This document shows positions 56,423 through 64,000 of a stretch of 64,000 nt of DNA, one piece after another. The notes under the pieces are model-generated. The model had not been told where the DNA came from and did no database searches. It saw nothing but the letters and a program-made list of their open reading frames with translations. A program made the translations under genes and the position numbers. Position 1 is the first letter of the stretch. Each line of letters starts with the position of its first letter. The stretch spans positions 248,001 through 312,000 of the forward strand of contig SEDO01000001.1 of the NCBI GenBank assembly GCA_004211595.1. Direction: 5' to 3'. The DNA comes from Pedobacter sp. (lineage in GTDB: Bacteria > Bacteroidota > Bacteroidia > Sphingobacteriales > Sphingobacteriaceae).

Positions 56423-57835
56423 ACTCAAAGGAATATTGGTGGCTAAACCTCCATCAGATGTTTCTTTGTATTTTGAGTTCATATCTAAAGCTGTTTCCCA
56501 CATGGTATTAACCACCGCATCTAAACTCACTTTAGCTTTATCTGGATTACTCTGCAAGGCCAATTGACTAGCCGTAATAGCTTTGATAGCCCCCATGGTG
56601 TTTCTTTCAATACAAGGCACTTGCACTAAACCGCCGATAGGATCACAGGTTAGCCCCAGATGATGTTCCATAGCTATTTCAGCGGCCATGAGCACCTGTC
56701 TTTGAGAGCCCCCCAAACATTCTGTAAGGGCAGCAGCTGCCATGGCAGAGGAAACCCCAATTTCTGCTTGACAGCCTCCCATTGCAGCGGATATAGTAGC
56801 CCCCTTTTTAAAAATGCTTCCAATTTCCGAAGCGCAGGCCACAAATTGAATAATTTTCTCTTCAGAATAGCCATCCGCAAAACACATATAATAATGCAAA
56901 ACAGCCGGAATTACACCTGCAGCACCATTTGTAGGAGCTGTTACCACTCTTCCAAAGGCTGCATTTTCTTCATTAACCGCCAAAGCGAAACAAGATACCC
57001 AATCTAAAATATAATTGAAATCAGAACCTCCAGATCGGATTGCTGCTAACCAGGAATCAAAATCCACATACGATTTACCTGCCAGTAAGCGAGCATTTAA
57101 TTTGGCAGCTCTCCGCTCCACATGTAATCCGCCAGGTAAAACCCCTTTTGTATGACATCCCCGATAAGTACATTCTTGCATCACCCGAACATGTGCTAAA
57201 ATGCCCGCCCGAGTAGCAGCCTCTGTGCGCCAAGCTAACTCATTCTCCATCACTACTTCCGAAACTTTCAAACCTGTTTTCATACACCAATGCCATAAAT
57301 CCCCAGCTTTATCAATCGGGAAGGGCAAATCTACCATTTCTTTTTCTGGACCATCTTGATTTTCTCCAACCACAAAACCGCCTCCTATAGAATAATATGT
57401 AGCGGAAATAGCCTTACCAGTACTTAAAAAAGCTTGAAAAGTAACTGCATTGGGATGAAAGGGCAAGCTTTCTTGAAATAGGAACAATAAATCATTTTCG
57501 TAATCAAAAGGAATATCCACCTCCCCAGCCAACTTCAAAACCTGAGTGGATTTAATGGCTTCAACCGTAGTATCAATGGCATTTACATCAAAGGTTACCG
57601 GATCAGCCCCATGTAACCCTAATAAAATGGCAATATCGGTGCCATGGCCTTTTCCTGTTTTAGCAAGAGACCCATATAACAATATCTTAATCTGACTGAT
57701 TAATTTAAAATCAGTTTCTGAACGTAATTTTTGAATAAACTGTTGAGCAGCTCTCCATGGCCCTAAAGTATGAGAGCTAGAAGGTCCAATTCCTATTTTA
57801 AAAATGTCGAATATAGATATTTGTTCATTTGGCAT
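56408..57835 (-). CDS. sdaA: L-serine ammonia-lyase (iron-sulfur type)
   Basis: Deaminates serine to pyruvate. A single chain of 475 residues combines the N-terminal beta domain ([20 protein letters not shown]) and the C-terminal alpha domain ([55 protein letters not shown]), which supplies cluster cysteines. The track starts at a TTG; the ATG two codons later (57835) is preferred because a TAAATTTG box ends 3 bases before it. Confidence 0.94.
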   Translation of the reverse strand: MPNEQISIFDIFKIGIGPSSSHTLGPWRAAQQFIQKLRSETDFKLISQIKILLYGSLAKTGKGHGTDIAILLGLHGADPVTFDVNAIDTTVEAIKSTQVLKLAGEVDIPFDYENDLLFLFQESLPFHPNAVTFQAFLSTGKAISATYYSIGGGFVVGENQDGPEKEMVDLPFPIDKAGDLWHWCMKTGLKVSEVVMENELAWRTEAATRAGILAHVRVMQECTYRGCHTKGVLPGGLHVERRAAKLNARLLAGKSYVDFDSWLAAIRSGGSDFNYILDWVSCFALAVNEENAAFGRVVTAPTNGAAGVIPAVLHYYMCFADGYSEEKIIQFVACASEIGSIFKKGATISAAMGGCQAEIGVSSAMAAAALTECLGGSQRQVLMAAEIAMEHHLGLTCDPIGGLVQVPCIERNTMGAIKAITASQLALQSNPDKAKVSLDAVVNTMWETALDMNSKYKETSDGGLATNIPLSLPEC

Positions 57836-57838
57836 GCC

Positions 57839-57846
57839 CAAATTTA
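57839..57846 (-). promoter_or_regulatory. -7 box adjacent to the sdaA start
   Basis: TAAATTTG, GGC, then ATG. The usual spacing puts the transcript start on the A of the ATG. Confidence 0.45.
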
Positions 57847-57864
57847 CGATTGTTTTATTTAATC

Positions 57865-58524
57865 TTAGAAATCAAAAGCAACAATACTTTCATCGCGCAA
57901 CATGGCTTCTACGAATTCATGATGATTCTTAGGGCTTCCAATGGCATCCCAATTACCAATAATAATACCATCTGCCAGATGATGTTTCCCTCGACTGGGC
58001 TTTAATTTATGTTGTTTAAAAATCAATTCATAATGATCTAAATCCTGATTGGTGTATTTTTTAACAATCCTATAACTCCTTTTTGTAAATCTACGGTCGG
58101 CGATAATTTCAATATAAGGAAAAATTAAAAGTGCAATTAGCACAACTACAGTAACTCCTATAGCTTGAATAAAATAACCCGAACCTACCGCCATACCGAT
58201 TGCTGCTACAATCCAAATGACACAGGCAGTGGTTAGGCCAGTAACTCGATTGTCTTCTTTGAAAATAACTCCTGCTCCTAAAAAGCCAATACCCGTAACA
58301 ATATTAGAAGCAATGCGATCATGACTTCCATCCCCAATTTTAATGGATAATACCGTAAATAGAGCAGACCCCAATCCAATCATAATCATGGTTTTTAAAC
58401 CAGCCGATTTAGAGCGATACTCCCGCTCAGCACCAATGATACCACATAATAAGATGGTCAATAAAAATTTATTAACCTCTACTAAGGTTAAAAATTCATT
58501 TCTATCCCCTAAAAATTCCCACAT
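57865..58524 (-). CDS. MgtC/SapB family membrane protein
   Basis: A 219-residue protein with a four- to five-helix N-terminal membrane domain. It contains the family signatures [20 protein letters not shown] and [23 protein letters not shown]. The C-terminal soluble part is of the type found in MgtC-like proteins of non-pathogens. The family is tied to Mg limitation and ATP-synthase or acid stress control. It precedes sdaA on the minus strand by 23 bases. Confidence 0.88.
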   Translation of the reverse strand: MWEFLGDRNEFLTLVEVNKFLLTILLCGIIGAEREYRSKSAGLKTMIMIGLGSALFTVLSIKIGDGSHDRIASNIVTGIGFLGAGVIFKEDNRVTGLTTACVIWIVAAIGMAVGSGYFIQAIGVTVVVLIALLIFPYIEIIADRRFTKRSYRIVKKYTNQDLDHYELIFKQHKLKPSRGKHHLADGIIIGNWDAIGSPKNHHEFVEAMLRDESIVAFDF

Positions 58525-58597
58525 AGGCTAAAAATATATAAGCTTAAGTTACACATTAACTAATTAAATTCAATAGCGTAAAACTGCATTATACTAA

Positions 58598-58627
58598 CAA
58601 GGCCCCAAGCAATTGCTTGGGGCCTTG
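58598..58627. terminator. Long palindromic terminator after groEL
   Basis: caaggccccaagcaa / ttgcttggggccttg is a perfect 30-base palindrome, giving a GC-rich stem of about 13 bp. The flanks are not T-rich, but its position 22 bases after the groEL stop supports a terminator role. Confidence 0.75.
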
Positions 58628-58649
58628 AATAAATATGTGAAGGGCTTGC

Positions 58650-60284
58650 TTACATCATGCCGCCCATGCCACCACCACCCATTGGAGGAGCAGCTGCACC
58701 AGCTTCTTCTGGATCATCAGCTAATACTACCTCGGTAGTTAATAACATGGCTGCAATAGAAGCTGCATTTTCTAAAGCTACACGTGATACCTTAGTTGGA
58801 TCAATAACACCTGCTCCAATTAAGTTTTCATACACGTCAGTTCTGGCATTATAACCGAAATCAGCCGTACCTTCTTTTACTTTTTGAACCACGATAGAAC
58901 CTTCAATACCTGCATTCTCGCAAATTTGGCGTAAAGGCTCTTCAATTGCACGTTTTACAATAGCAATACCCGTAGTTTCATCATCATTAGCACCTTTCAT
59001 ATCGCTTAATGATGCAACTGCACGAATAAATGCAACCCCACCACCAGCAACAATACCTTCTTCAACAGCTGCACGAGTTGCATGTAAAGCATCATCTACA
59101 CGGTCTTTTTTCTCTTTCATTTCCACTTCCGAAGCAGCACCCACATAAAGTACAGCAACTCCACCTGAAAGTTTAGCTAAGCGCTCTTGTAATTTTTCTT
59201 TATCGTAATCCGATGTAGTGGTTTCAATTTGAGCTTTGATTTGACCTACACGCGCTTTAATATCTTCAGTTTTACCCGAACCATTGATAACAGTCGTGTT
59301 GTCTTTGTCGATAACTACTTTTTCAGCAGTACCTAAATAAGTTAAATCAGCATTTTCTAATTTATAACCTCTTTCTTCAGAAATTACAGTACCTCCAGTT
59401 AAGATAGCGATGTCTTCTAACATAGCTTTTCTTCTATCTCCAAATCCAGGTGCTTTAACCGCTGCAACTTTCAATGAACCGCGAATTTTATTTACTACTA
59501 AAGTAGCTAATGCTTCGCCATCTAAATCTTCTGCAATGATTAATAAAGGTTTCCCAGTTTGAACAGTTTTTTCTAAAACTGGCAACAATTCTTTCATGTT
59601 GCTGATTTTTTTATCGTAGATTAAAATGTAAGGAGCATCTAATTCAGCCTCCATTTTATCAGCATTCGTTACAAAGTATGGAGATAAGTAACCTCTGTCA
59701 AATTGCATACCTTCAACTGTTTTAACTTCAGTTTCAGTACCTTTTGCTTCTTCAACAGTAATTACCCCGTCTTTACCAACTTTTTGCATCGCTTCTGCGA
59801 TTAAAGATCCAATAATTTCATCGTTATTAGCAGAAATTGCAGCTACTTGTTTGATTTTATTATTGTCTTCTCCAACGGTTTGAGATTGCTCTTTTAAATT
59901 AGCTACCACTGCCGCAACCGCTTTATCAATACCACGTTTTAAATCCATTGGATTTGCTCCCGCAGCAACGTTTTTAATTCCCGCAGTAACAATAGCTTGC
60001 GCTAAAACAGTAGCAGTAGTTGTACCATCACCCGCGATATCAGCAGTTTTAGAAGCTACTTCTTTAACCATTTGAGCACCCATATTTTCAATAGGGTCTT
60101 TCAAATCAATTTCTTTAGCTACTGAAACCCCGTCCTTAGTAATGGTTGGAGAACCGAATTTTTTATCAATAATTACATTACGTCCTTTTGGACCTAAAGT
60201 TACTTTTACTGCATTTGCTAATACGTCAACACCTTTTTTTAAAGCGTCTCTAGCTTCTACGTTATATTTTACTTGTTTTGCCAT
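58650..60284 (-). CDS. groEL: Chaperonin GroEL
   Basis: A 544-residue ATP-dependent chaperonin forming the tetradecamer that folds proteins with GroES. Conserved blocks are [17 protein letters not shown], the ATPase motif [40 protein letters not shown], and the Gly-Met C-terminal tail (GGGGMGGMM). It is transcribed after groES with a 21-base gap. Confidence 0.98.
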   Translation of the reverse strand: MAKQVKYNVEARDALKKGVDVLANAVKVTLGPKGRNVIIDKKFGSPTITKDGVSVAKEIDLKDPIENMGAQMVKEVASKTADIAGDGTTTATVLAQAIVTAGIKNVAAGANPMDLKRGIDKAVAAVVANLKEQSQTVGEDNNKIKQVAAISANNDEIIGSLIAEAMQKVGKDGVITVEEAKGTETEVKTVEGMQFDRGYLSPYFVTNADKMEAELDAPYILIYDKKISNMKELLPVLEKTVQTGKPLLIIAEDLDGEALATLVVNKIRGSLKVAAVKAPGFGDRRKAMLEDIAILTGGTVISEERGYKLENADLTYLGTAEKVVIDKDNTTVINGSGKTEDIKARVGQIKAQIETTTSDYDKEKLQERLAKLSGGVAVLYVGAASEVEMKEKKDRVDDALHATRAAVEEGIVAGGGVAFIRAVASLSDMKGANDDETTGIAIVKRAIEEPLRQICENAGIEGSIVVQKVKEGTADFGYNARTDVYENLIGAGVIDPTKVSRVALENAASIAAMLLTTEVVLADDPEEAGAAAPPMGGGGMGGMM

Positions 60285-60305
60285 TGTTGTATAATTTCAA
60301 TAAGA

Positions 60306-60599
60306 TTAAAGTGTTCCTAAAACGTCAGAATCACGCATAATTAAATATTCTTTTCCTTCAATTGTTACCTCTGTACCACCATACTTGCTGTACAATACTT
60401 GGTCGCCAACTTTTACATTTACTGGAATTAAATTTCCCGTTTGTTCTGCATGTTTGCCAGGACCTACAGCTACCACTACTCCTTGTTGAGGTTTTTCTTT
60501 TGCTGTATCCGGAATATAAATTCCAGATGCTGTTTTCTCTTCCGCTGCAGCAGGCTCTACTACGATGCGGTCTGCATTAGGTTTGAAGTTCAAAGCCAT
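60306..60599 (-). CDS. groES: Co-chaperonin GroES
   Basis: A 97-residue lid of the GroEL cage. The beta-barrel opening [20 protein letters not shown] leads to the mobile loop ([18 protein letters not shown]), and the end is [18 protein letters not shown]. It is the first gene of the operon. The 232 bases upstream contain a sigma-54-like promoter and repeats. Confidence 0.97.
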   Translation of the reverse strand: MALNFKPNADRIVVEPAAAEEKTASGIYIPDTAKEKPQQGVVVAVGPGKHAEQTGNLIPVNVKVGDQVLYSKYGGTEVTIEGKEYLIMRDSDVLGTL

Positions 60600-60667
60600 A
60601 AATATTCTTATTTAAAATTGTTTAATAATAATGTTAATGTTTCAGGGAATCATCCCATGCTTACTTA

Positions 60668-60686
60668 GTAACAGTTATTATGCCAA
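60668..60686 (-). promoter_or_regulatory. Sigma-54-like promoter upstream of groES
   Basis: On the minus strand TTGGCATAATAACTGTTAC resembles TGGCAC-N5-TTGC with exact spacing: TGGCA matches, AATAA is the spacer, and CTGT replaces TTGC. The predicted start would leave a leader of about 60 bases to groES. Confidence 0.4.
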
Positions 60687-60707
60687 GCCCATTTACCTTG
60701 AAAAAAT

Positions 60708-60756
60708 GGCACTTGTTGTCATATCTGAATCTTTAGAAAGGCATCTGCTTGTCATA
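60708..60756. repeat. Imperfect direct repeats upstream of groES
   Basis: ggcacttgttgtcata (60708-60723) and ggcatctgcttgtcata (60740-60756) lie 32 bases apart, upstream of the sigma-54-like box relative to groES. On the minus strand each reads TATGACAA...TGCC. They could bind an activator. They also lie just beyond the secG terminator. Confidence 0.4.
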
Positions 60757-60771
60757 ATGTCAGCTAATACA

Positions 60772-60800
60772 AAAAGCCCTCTGCTTAGCAGAAGGCTTTT
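60772..60800 (-). terminator. Terminator after secG
   Basis: aaaagccctctgc / gcagaaggctttt forms a 13-bp stem with one mismatch and a 3-nt loop. It ends in a T5 run on the minus strand. Confidence 0.75.
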
Positions 60801-60831
60801 CATGAATGCATTTAAAAAATAGCTATTAAAA

Positions 60832-61182
60832 TTATTTTTTTGTCGTATCCGTGCTAGGTGTAGCTGGTACCGCACTCGGACTAGCATTACTTCCAATAGG
60901 AGCAGGAGCTGGTACGTTTTCAATGTGAGAATCAATTTTAGATGATCCAGTCGAACCAGTTCCGGATTTTGCAATTACCGTAATAGCTAAAGAAACAATG
61001 ACGATTAAACCCATTAAGGTCCAAGTTCCTTTTTCTAACACATCGCCAGTTCTTTGAACGCCAAACATATTACTGCTAGCTCCCCCTGTTGCTAAACCAC
61101 CACCTTTAGGGTTTTGAACAAGAATAAATAATCCAATGGCAATGCAAAAAACTATGACTAAAATAATTAATAAGGTGATCAT
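60832..61182 (-). CDS. secG: Preprotein translocase subunit SecG
   Basis: A 116-residue inner-membrane subunit of the Sec translocon. It has two hydrophobic helices separated by FILVQNPKGGGLATGGASSN, which is the SecG signature. The C-terminal tail after the second helix is Pro/Ala/Ser/Thr-rich and low in complexity, as often in Bacteroidota. It follows the TPR-like gene by 14 bases. Confidence 0.93.
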   Translation of the reverse strand: MITLLIILVIVFCIAIGLFILVQNPKGGGLATGGASSNMFGVQRTGDVLEKGTWTLMGLIVIVSLAITVIAKSGTGSTGSSKIDSHIENVPAPAPIGSNASPSAVPATPSTDTTKK

Positions 61183-61196
61183 GATATCTTATGTTG

Positions 61197-62249
61197 TTAA
61201 ATTTTCTTTTCTAAGGATTGTATAAGGTCGGCAAAGTAACGGCTTTTTTCTGGAAATTTCAAACTTAATTTTTCATAAGTCTCTATTGCCTTGTGATAAA
61301 GCATTTGCTCGATATAAATGGAGGCTAAGGTTTCACTTACTAAATCATCTTGATCTTCTGCACTTCGCTTCGCTTTATTCTCCGTATTGATTTGTTCTGG
61401 TTTAGGCGCTTTAATTTGGGGATCATTTTTGATAAACTTATCAATAATTTCATCCTTTTTAGTGAGGCCCACTTGAGGCGTATTAATTCCTTGCAATTCC
61501 TCTTCTAAGTCGAATGGAGTTTGTAAATGGAAAATATGTTCGATGATTTGATGCTGCAATTCTCCACCCGCTGGTTTCTCTGGTTTTTTCTGGCTTACAT
61601 AGGGTTGGAAGATTTGCTCATGTTCTTTCCTCGTTTTCGCTAGCCACCACAAGAAAGTATAAGGTAATTGGTCATCATCATATTTACTAACTCTATGATC
61701 ATCTGATACTGGCTCCGTCGTAGTTTTCTCTGTAGGTAGTGGATTTTCCGCTATTAATGGAGGATTTTCTAAAATCGGGCTTCCGATAGATACATCCTCA
61801 ATTTCCTCAAATATTAATTCATTATTTATTTCTTCTGGCGAAGTAAAACTAACCGAAGGAGCAAGGTCTGCGATTTCTTCAAAAGTTTCCTCCGTCTCAT
61901 TTATTTCAGCGCTAGTGATGCTTATTGAAGGGGCGATATCTTCAATTTCATCAAATACTTCCTGATCATCTGTAAATGCAGCAGGGGTAGAAAATGAAGA
62001 AATCAAGGTTTCAGGTGCGTACATTAAGCGAAAACACAAGTCTCCTCCATTGTGCAAACTTGCCCGTGTTAAATATTCCGCCGCATTTTCTAATTTTTTT
62101 GCCGCCTCATAACGTAGTAAATGGAGGGGCTGAAAATATGGATAAGCCTGAACAAGTTCATCTAATAAAGGCAAATCATCTGCACAAGCTAACGCTGGGT
62201 TTGCTAATAGTTTATATAAATGATTTGTATTTTGTTCGTTCAACGCCAT
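61197..62249 (-). CDS. TPR-like protein between lptE and secG
   Basis: A 350-residue protein of uncertain function. The N-terminal 80 residues are helical (LLDELVQAYPYFQPLHLLRYEAAKK). An acidic, repetitive linker follows, in which variants of EEIEDIAPSIS and EEIADLAPSVSFTS occur. The C-terminus has one recognisable TPR-like unit (ETLASIYIEQMLYHKAIETYEKL). No signal peptide is present. Its gene neighbourhood with lptE and secG suggests an envelope-biogenesis context only. Confidence 0.6.
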   Translation of the reverse strand: MALNEQNTNHLYKLLANPALACADDLPLLDELVQAYPYFQPLHLLRYEAAKKLENAAEYLTRASLHNGGDLCFRLMYAPETLISSFSTPAAFTDDQEVFDEIEDIAPSISITSAEINETEETFEEIADLAPSVSFTSPEEINNELIFEEIEDVSIGSPILENPPLIAENPLPTEKTTTEPVSDDHRVSKYDDDQLPYTFLWWLAKTRKEHEQIFQPYVSQKKPEKPAGGELQHQIIEHIFHLQTPFDLEEELQGINTPQVGLTKKDEIIDKFIKNDPQIKAPKPEQINTENKAKRSAEDQDDLVSETLASIYIEQMLYHKAIETYEKLSLKFPEKSRYFADLIQSLEKKI

Positions 62250-62284
62250 AGTTTGCTAAGATAATAAATGCCTTGGTAATTTTA

Positions 62285-62821
62285 TTACCATTGTGCAAAG
62301 GCTCTATTAAAAATATCTTCTGTCAGTTGTTGAATTAATCTTTTATTTAATCCATCCTGTTGGGAAGCTAAAGTTTGCCCGGCTAAAGAGAAATCTACAA
62401 AAGTAGAAAAGGATTGTTCGTAACTTTGCTTTTGAAAATCCTTTAAATAGACCGTATATTTTACTTGCACGGTCATCGTAATACGATTAGCACCTGCCAC
62501 TGGATTTTTATTATCCTGAATGGAAATAGGTTTAATATCATAGTCGGTGATTTTTCCTTCCATTTTAGCATGTGGCTCTTTCTGCGTGATGGCTAATTTG
62601 GTTTGAGTTCGAATGCGCTCAATTAAAGCTTCTGTAAATGTATTTCCTAAATTGGGATAACTTAAAGGGGCGTGATTTTCAAAAAATGAAACTTGAATAG
62701 TTGTCATTTCAGGAGGGATAGAAGCCCCGCTAAAACTATAACTACAAGCACTTAGTAAACTAGCCATCAATAAAGCTCCCCATAGCACTAAACGGTTAAG
62801 CGAAAAAAACATTCCTTTCAT
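62285..62821 (-). CDS. lptE: LptE-family lipoprotein (LPS assembly)
   Basis: A 178-residue lipoprotein with a lipobox near residue 26 (LLSACSYSFSG). After that it carries the LptE-like core IPPEMTTIQVSFFENHAPLSYP and TEALIERIRTQTKLAI. LptE plugs LptD in the outer membrane for LPS insertion. The stop of the upstream regulator gene is 7 bases before its ATG. Confidence 0.87.
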   Translation of the reverse strand: MKGMFFSLNRLVLWGALLMASLLSACSYSFSGASIPPEMTTIQVSFFENHAPLSYPNLGNTFTEALIERIRTQTKLAITQKEPHAKMEGKITDYDIKPISIQDNKNPVAGANRITMTVQVKYTVYLKDFQKQSYEQSFSTFVDFSLAGQTLASQQDGLNKRLIQQLTEDIFNRAFAQW

Positions 62822-62828
62822 GATATGA

Positions 62829-64000
62829 TTAACTCAAATTAAGTTCTTTTATTTTACGATACAATGTTCTTTCTGAAATGCCTAATTCTTGTGCAGCAAA
62901 TTTCCTTTTCCCCTTATGCTTTTTCAAGGCTTTTCGAATTAAATCCGACTCTTTTTCTACTAAAGATAAGGATTCTTCAACCTCCTCGATATCATTGGCA
63001 TAATTAAAATCATTAGGGTGGTGAATAACCGGTTGTTTAATCGTAAAAGTGGATTCAGATTGTGGATTTAAATCGACTTCTTGATAGAGTTGATTAATAT
63101 ATTGCGGATTATCTGCAATGATATGCGCTGTGTTACCACCGCTTTGCATAATTTCTGCAACCAGTTTTTTCAACTCCATCATGTCTTTTTTCATGTCGAA
63201 TAAGACTTTGTATAAAATATCTCGCTCTGAGAAATCTTCTTTGGAATTTCCTGAAACAGTCATCGGTAAATTATTTGCCGCCGACTCATTCGGAATGTAT
63301 TTTAATATTTCGGTACCATTTACATTTCTATCTTTTTCTAATACGCAAATCTGTTCCGCAATATTTTTTAACTGCCGTACATTTCCCGGCCAGCTATAGT
63401 TGGTTAAAATTTGAATAGCTTCAGGCTCTAATTGAATGCCAGGGCTTCTATATTTATCTGAAAAATCAGCTGAAAACTTTCTAAATAATAAATAAATATC
63501 TTCTTTTCGCTCATTTAGCGAAGGAATTCTCAAAGGCACGGTATTTAATCGATAGTATAAATCTTCTCTAAACTTACCCGATTTAACCCGGTCATATACA
63601 TCCACATTGGTGGCGGCAATAATACGAACATCCGTTTTTTGTACCTTAGAAGAGCCCACGCGCAAATATTCTCCACTCTCCAATACTCTTAATAAACGAG
63701 CTTGGGTACCTAGAGGTAATTCAGCAACCTCATCTAAAAAAATAGTGCCGCCATTGGCTACTTCAAAATAACCTTTTCGGGCCTCATGAGCACCAGTAAA
63801 GGACCCTTTTTCGTGGCCAAATAATTCTGAATCAATTGTACCTTCCGGAATAGCGCCACAATTAACCGCAATGAAAGAACCATGCTTACGGGCACTCATA
63901 TGATGAATAATTTGAGAAAATACTTCTTTTCCACTTCCACTTTCACCCGTAATTAAAACGGACATATCTGTCGGTGCCACTTGACGAGCAATATCGATGG
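62829..64000 (-). CDS. Sigma-54-dependent activator with Fis-type HTH (partial)
   Basis: The open frame runs off the window end (390 codons visible), so the track start (a GTG) is not the real one. The AAA+ domain has Walker A GESGSGKE, the sigma-54 contact loop as GSFTGA (usually GAFTGA), Walker B GGTIFLDEVAEL and the sensor region PGNVRQL. A variable linker follows, then a C-terminal Fis-type helix-turn-helix (AAQELGISERTLYRKIKEL). Any N-terminal sensory part is short or outside the window. The sequence supports an activator of RpoN promoters; its targets are unknown. Confidence 0.92.
   Translation of the reverse strand, partial: IDIARQVAPTDMSVLITGESGSGKEVFSQIIHHMSARKHGSFIAVNCGAIPEGTIDSELFGHEKGSFTGAHEARKGYFEVANGGTIFLDEVAELPLGTQARLLRVLESGEYLRVGSSKVQKTDVRIIAATNVDVYDRVKSGKFREDLYYRLNTVPLRIPSLNERKEDIYLLFRKFSADFSDKYRSPGIQLEPEAIQILTNYSWPGNVRQLKNIAEQICVLEKDRNVNGTEILKYIPNESAANNLPMTVSGNSKEDFSERDILYKVLFDMKKDMMELKKLVAEIMQSGGNTAHIIADNPQYINQLYQEVDLNPQSESTFTIKQPVIHHPNDFNYANDIEEVEESLSLVEKESDLIRKALKKHKGKRKFAAQELGISERTLYRKIKELNLS

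Noticed and set aside
60693-60974. 93-codon minus-strand ORF overlapping secG
   Set aside because: It is out of frame with secG, runs through the terminator and the groES upstream repeats, and shows no recognisable motif.
1-64000. tRNA, rRNA, CRISPR arrays, insertion sequences, integrases and attachment sites
   Set aside because: Intergenic gaps were read on both strands; none shows a cloverleaf, regularly spaced repeats, transposase motifs or flanking duplications.

Overview
The window is AT-rich, densely coding DNA from a member of the Bacteroidota. It probably comes from a Sphingobacteriales (Pedobacter-like) lineage, but genus cannot be fixed from sequence alone. The lineage call rests on a PorV-type outer-membrane protein, TonB-plug and beta-barrel proteins with carboxypeptidase-like regulatory domains, a DUF2027-Smr protein, the short NuoG, and several good matches to the Bacteroidota -7 promoter box TAnnTTTG with almost no Shine-Dalgarno sequences. 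No rRNA, tRNA, CRISPR array, insertion sequence or integrase was seen. No gene-free stretch exceeds 300 bases; the longest (18142-18381, 60600-60831, 23954-24156) are described below.

Layout. (1) 37-1764: an exported TPR protein with a strong terminator. (2) 1839-14725: a complete 14-subunit complex I operon, nuoA to nuoN in canonical order, with separate nuoC and nuoD and a NuoG lacking its molybdopterin-type domain; nuoA appears separable from nuoB-N. (3) 14771-20594: DedA, pyrophosphatase, a CNNM/CorC-type protein, RsmE, a decayed DUF4159 remnant, a biotin carrier protein, PorV and IspF. (4) 20644-23953, minus strand: YceI, a Crp/Fnr regulator with an unlisted 54-residue Cys-rich membrane protein ahead of it, and TypA. 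(5) 24157-27281: a three-gene operon of a YbdK-type carboxylate-amine ligase, a class I glutamine amidotransferase-like protein and an ATP-grasp-like protein, possibly making an unknown amide or peptide metabolite. (6) 27305-39179: a surface-glycan region (two glycosyltransferases, a flippase, two methyltransferases, a glycosyltransferase fused to an alpha-L-fucosidase) interrupted by a Tricorn-type protease and ending in a HAD phosphatase and upp. (7) 39228-44170: tandem outer-membrane barrel paralogues. (8) 44266-47215: thioredoxin-like protein, ClpS, FabH and DUF2027-Smr protein. (9) 47217-54339: an operon in which two paralogous macroglobulin/TonB-plug proteins flank an enoyl-CoA hydratase and a short-chain reductase. 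(10) 54415-58524: phosphopantetheinyl transferase, LipB, SGNH hydrolase, serine deaminase and MgtC. (11) 58650-64000, minus strand: groEL, groES, secG, a TPR-like protein, lptE and a sigma-54 activator cut by the window end.

The most noteworthy observations are the glycosyltransferase-fucosidase fusion, the amidoligase-type operon, a set of genes whose -7 box ends only 3-5 nt before the start codon (predicting leaderless mRNAs), a sigma-54-like promoter plus repeats upstream of groES, and the overlooked Cys-rich small gene. All functional calls come from motif recognition and family knowledge; no database search was run.
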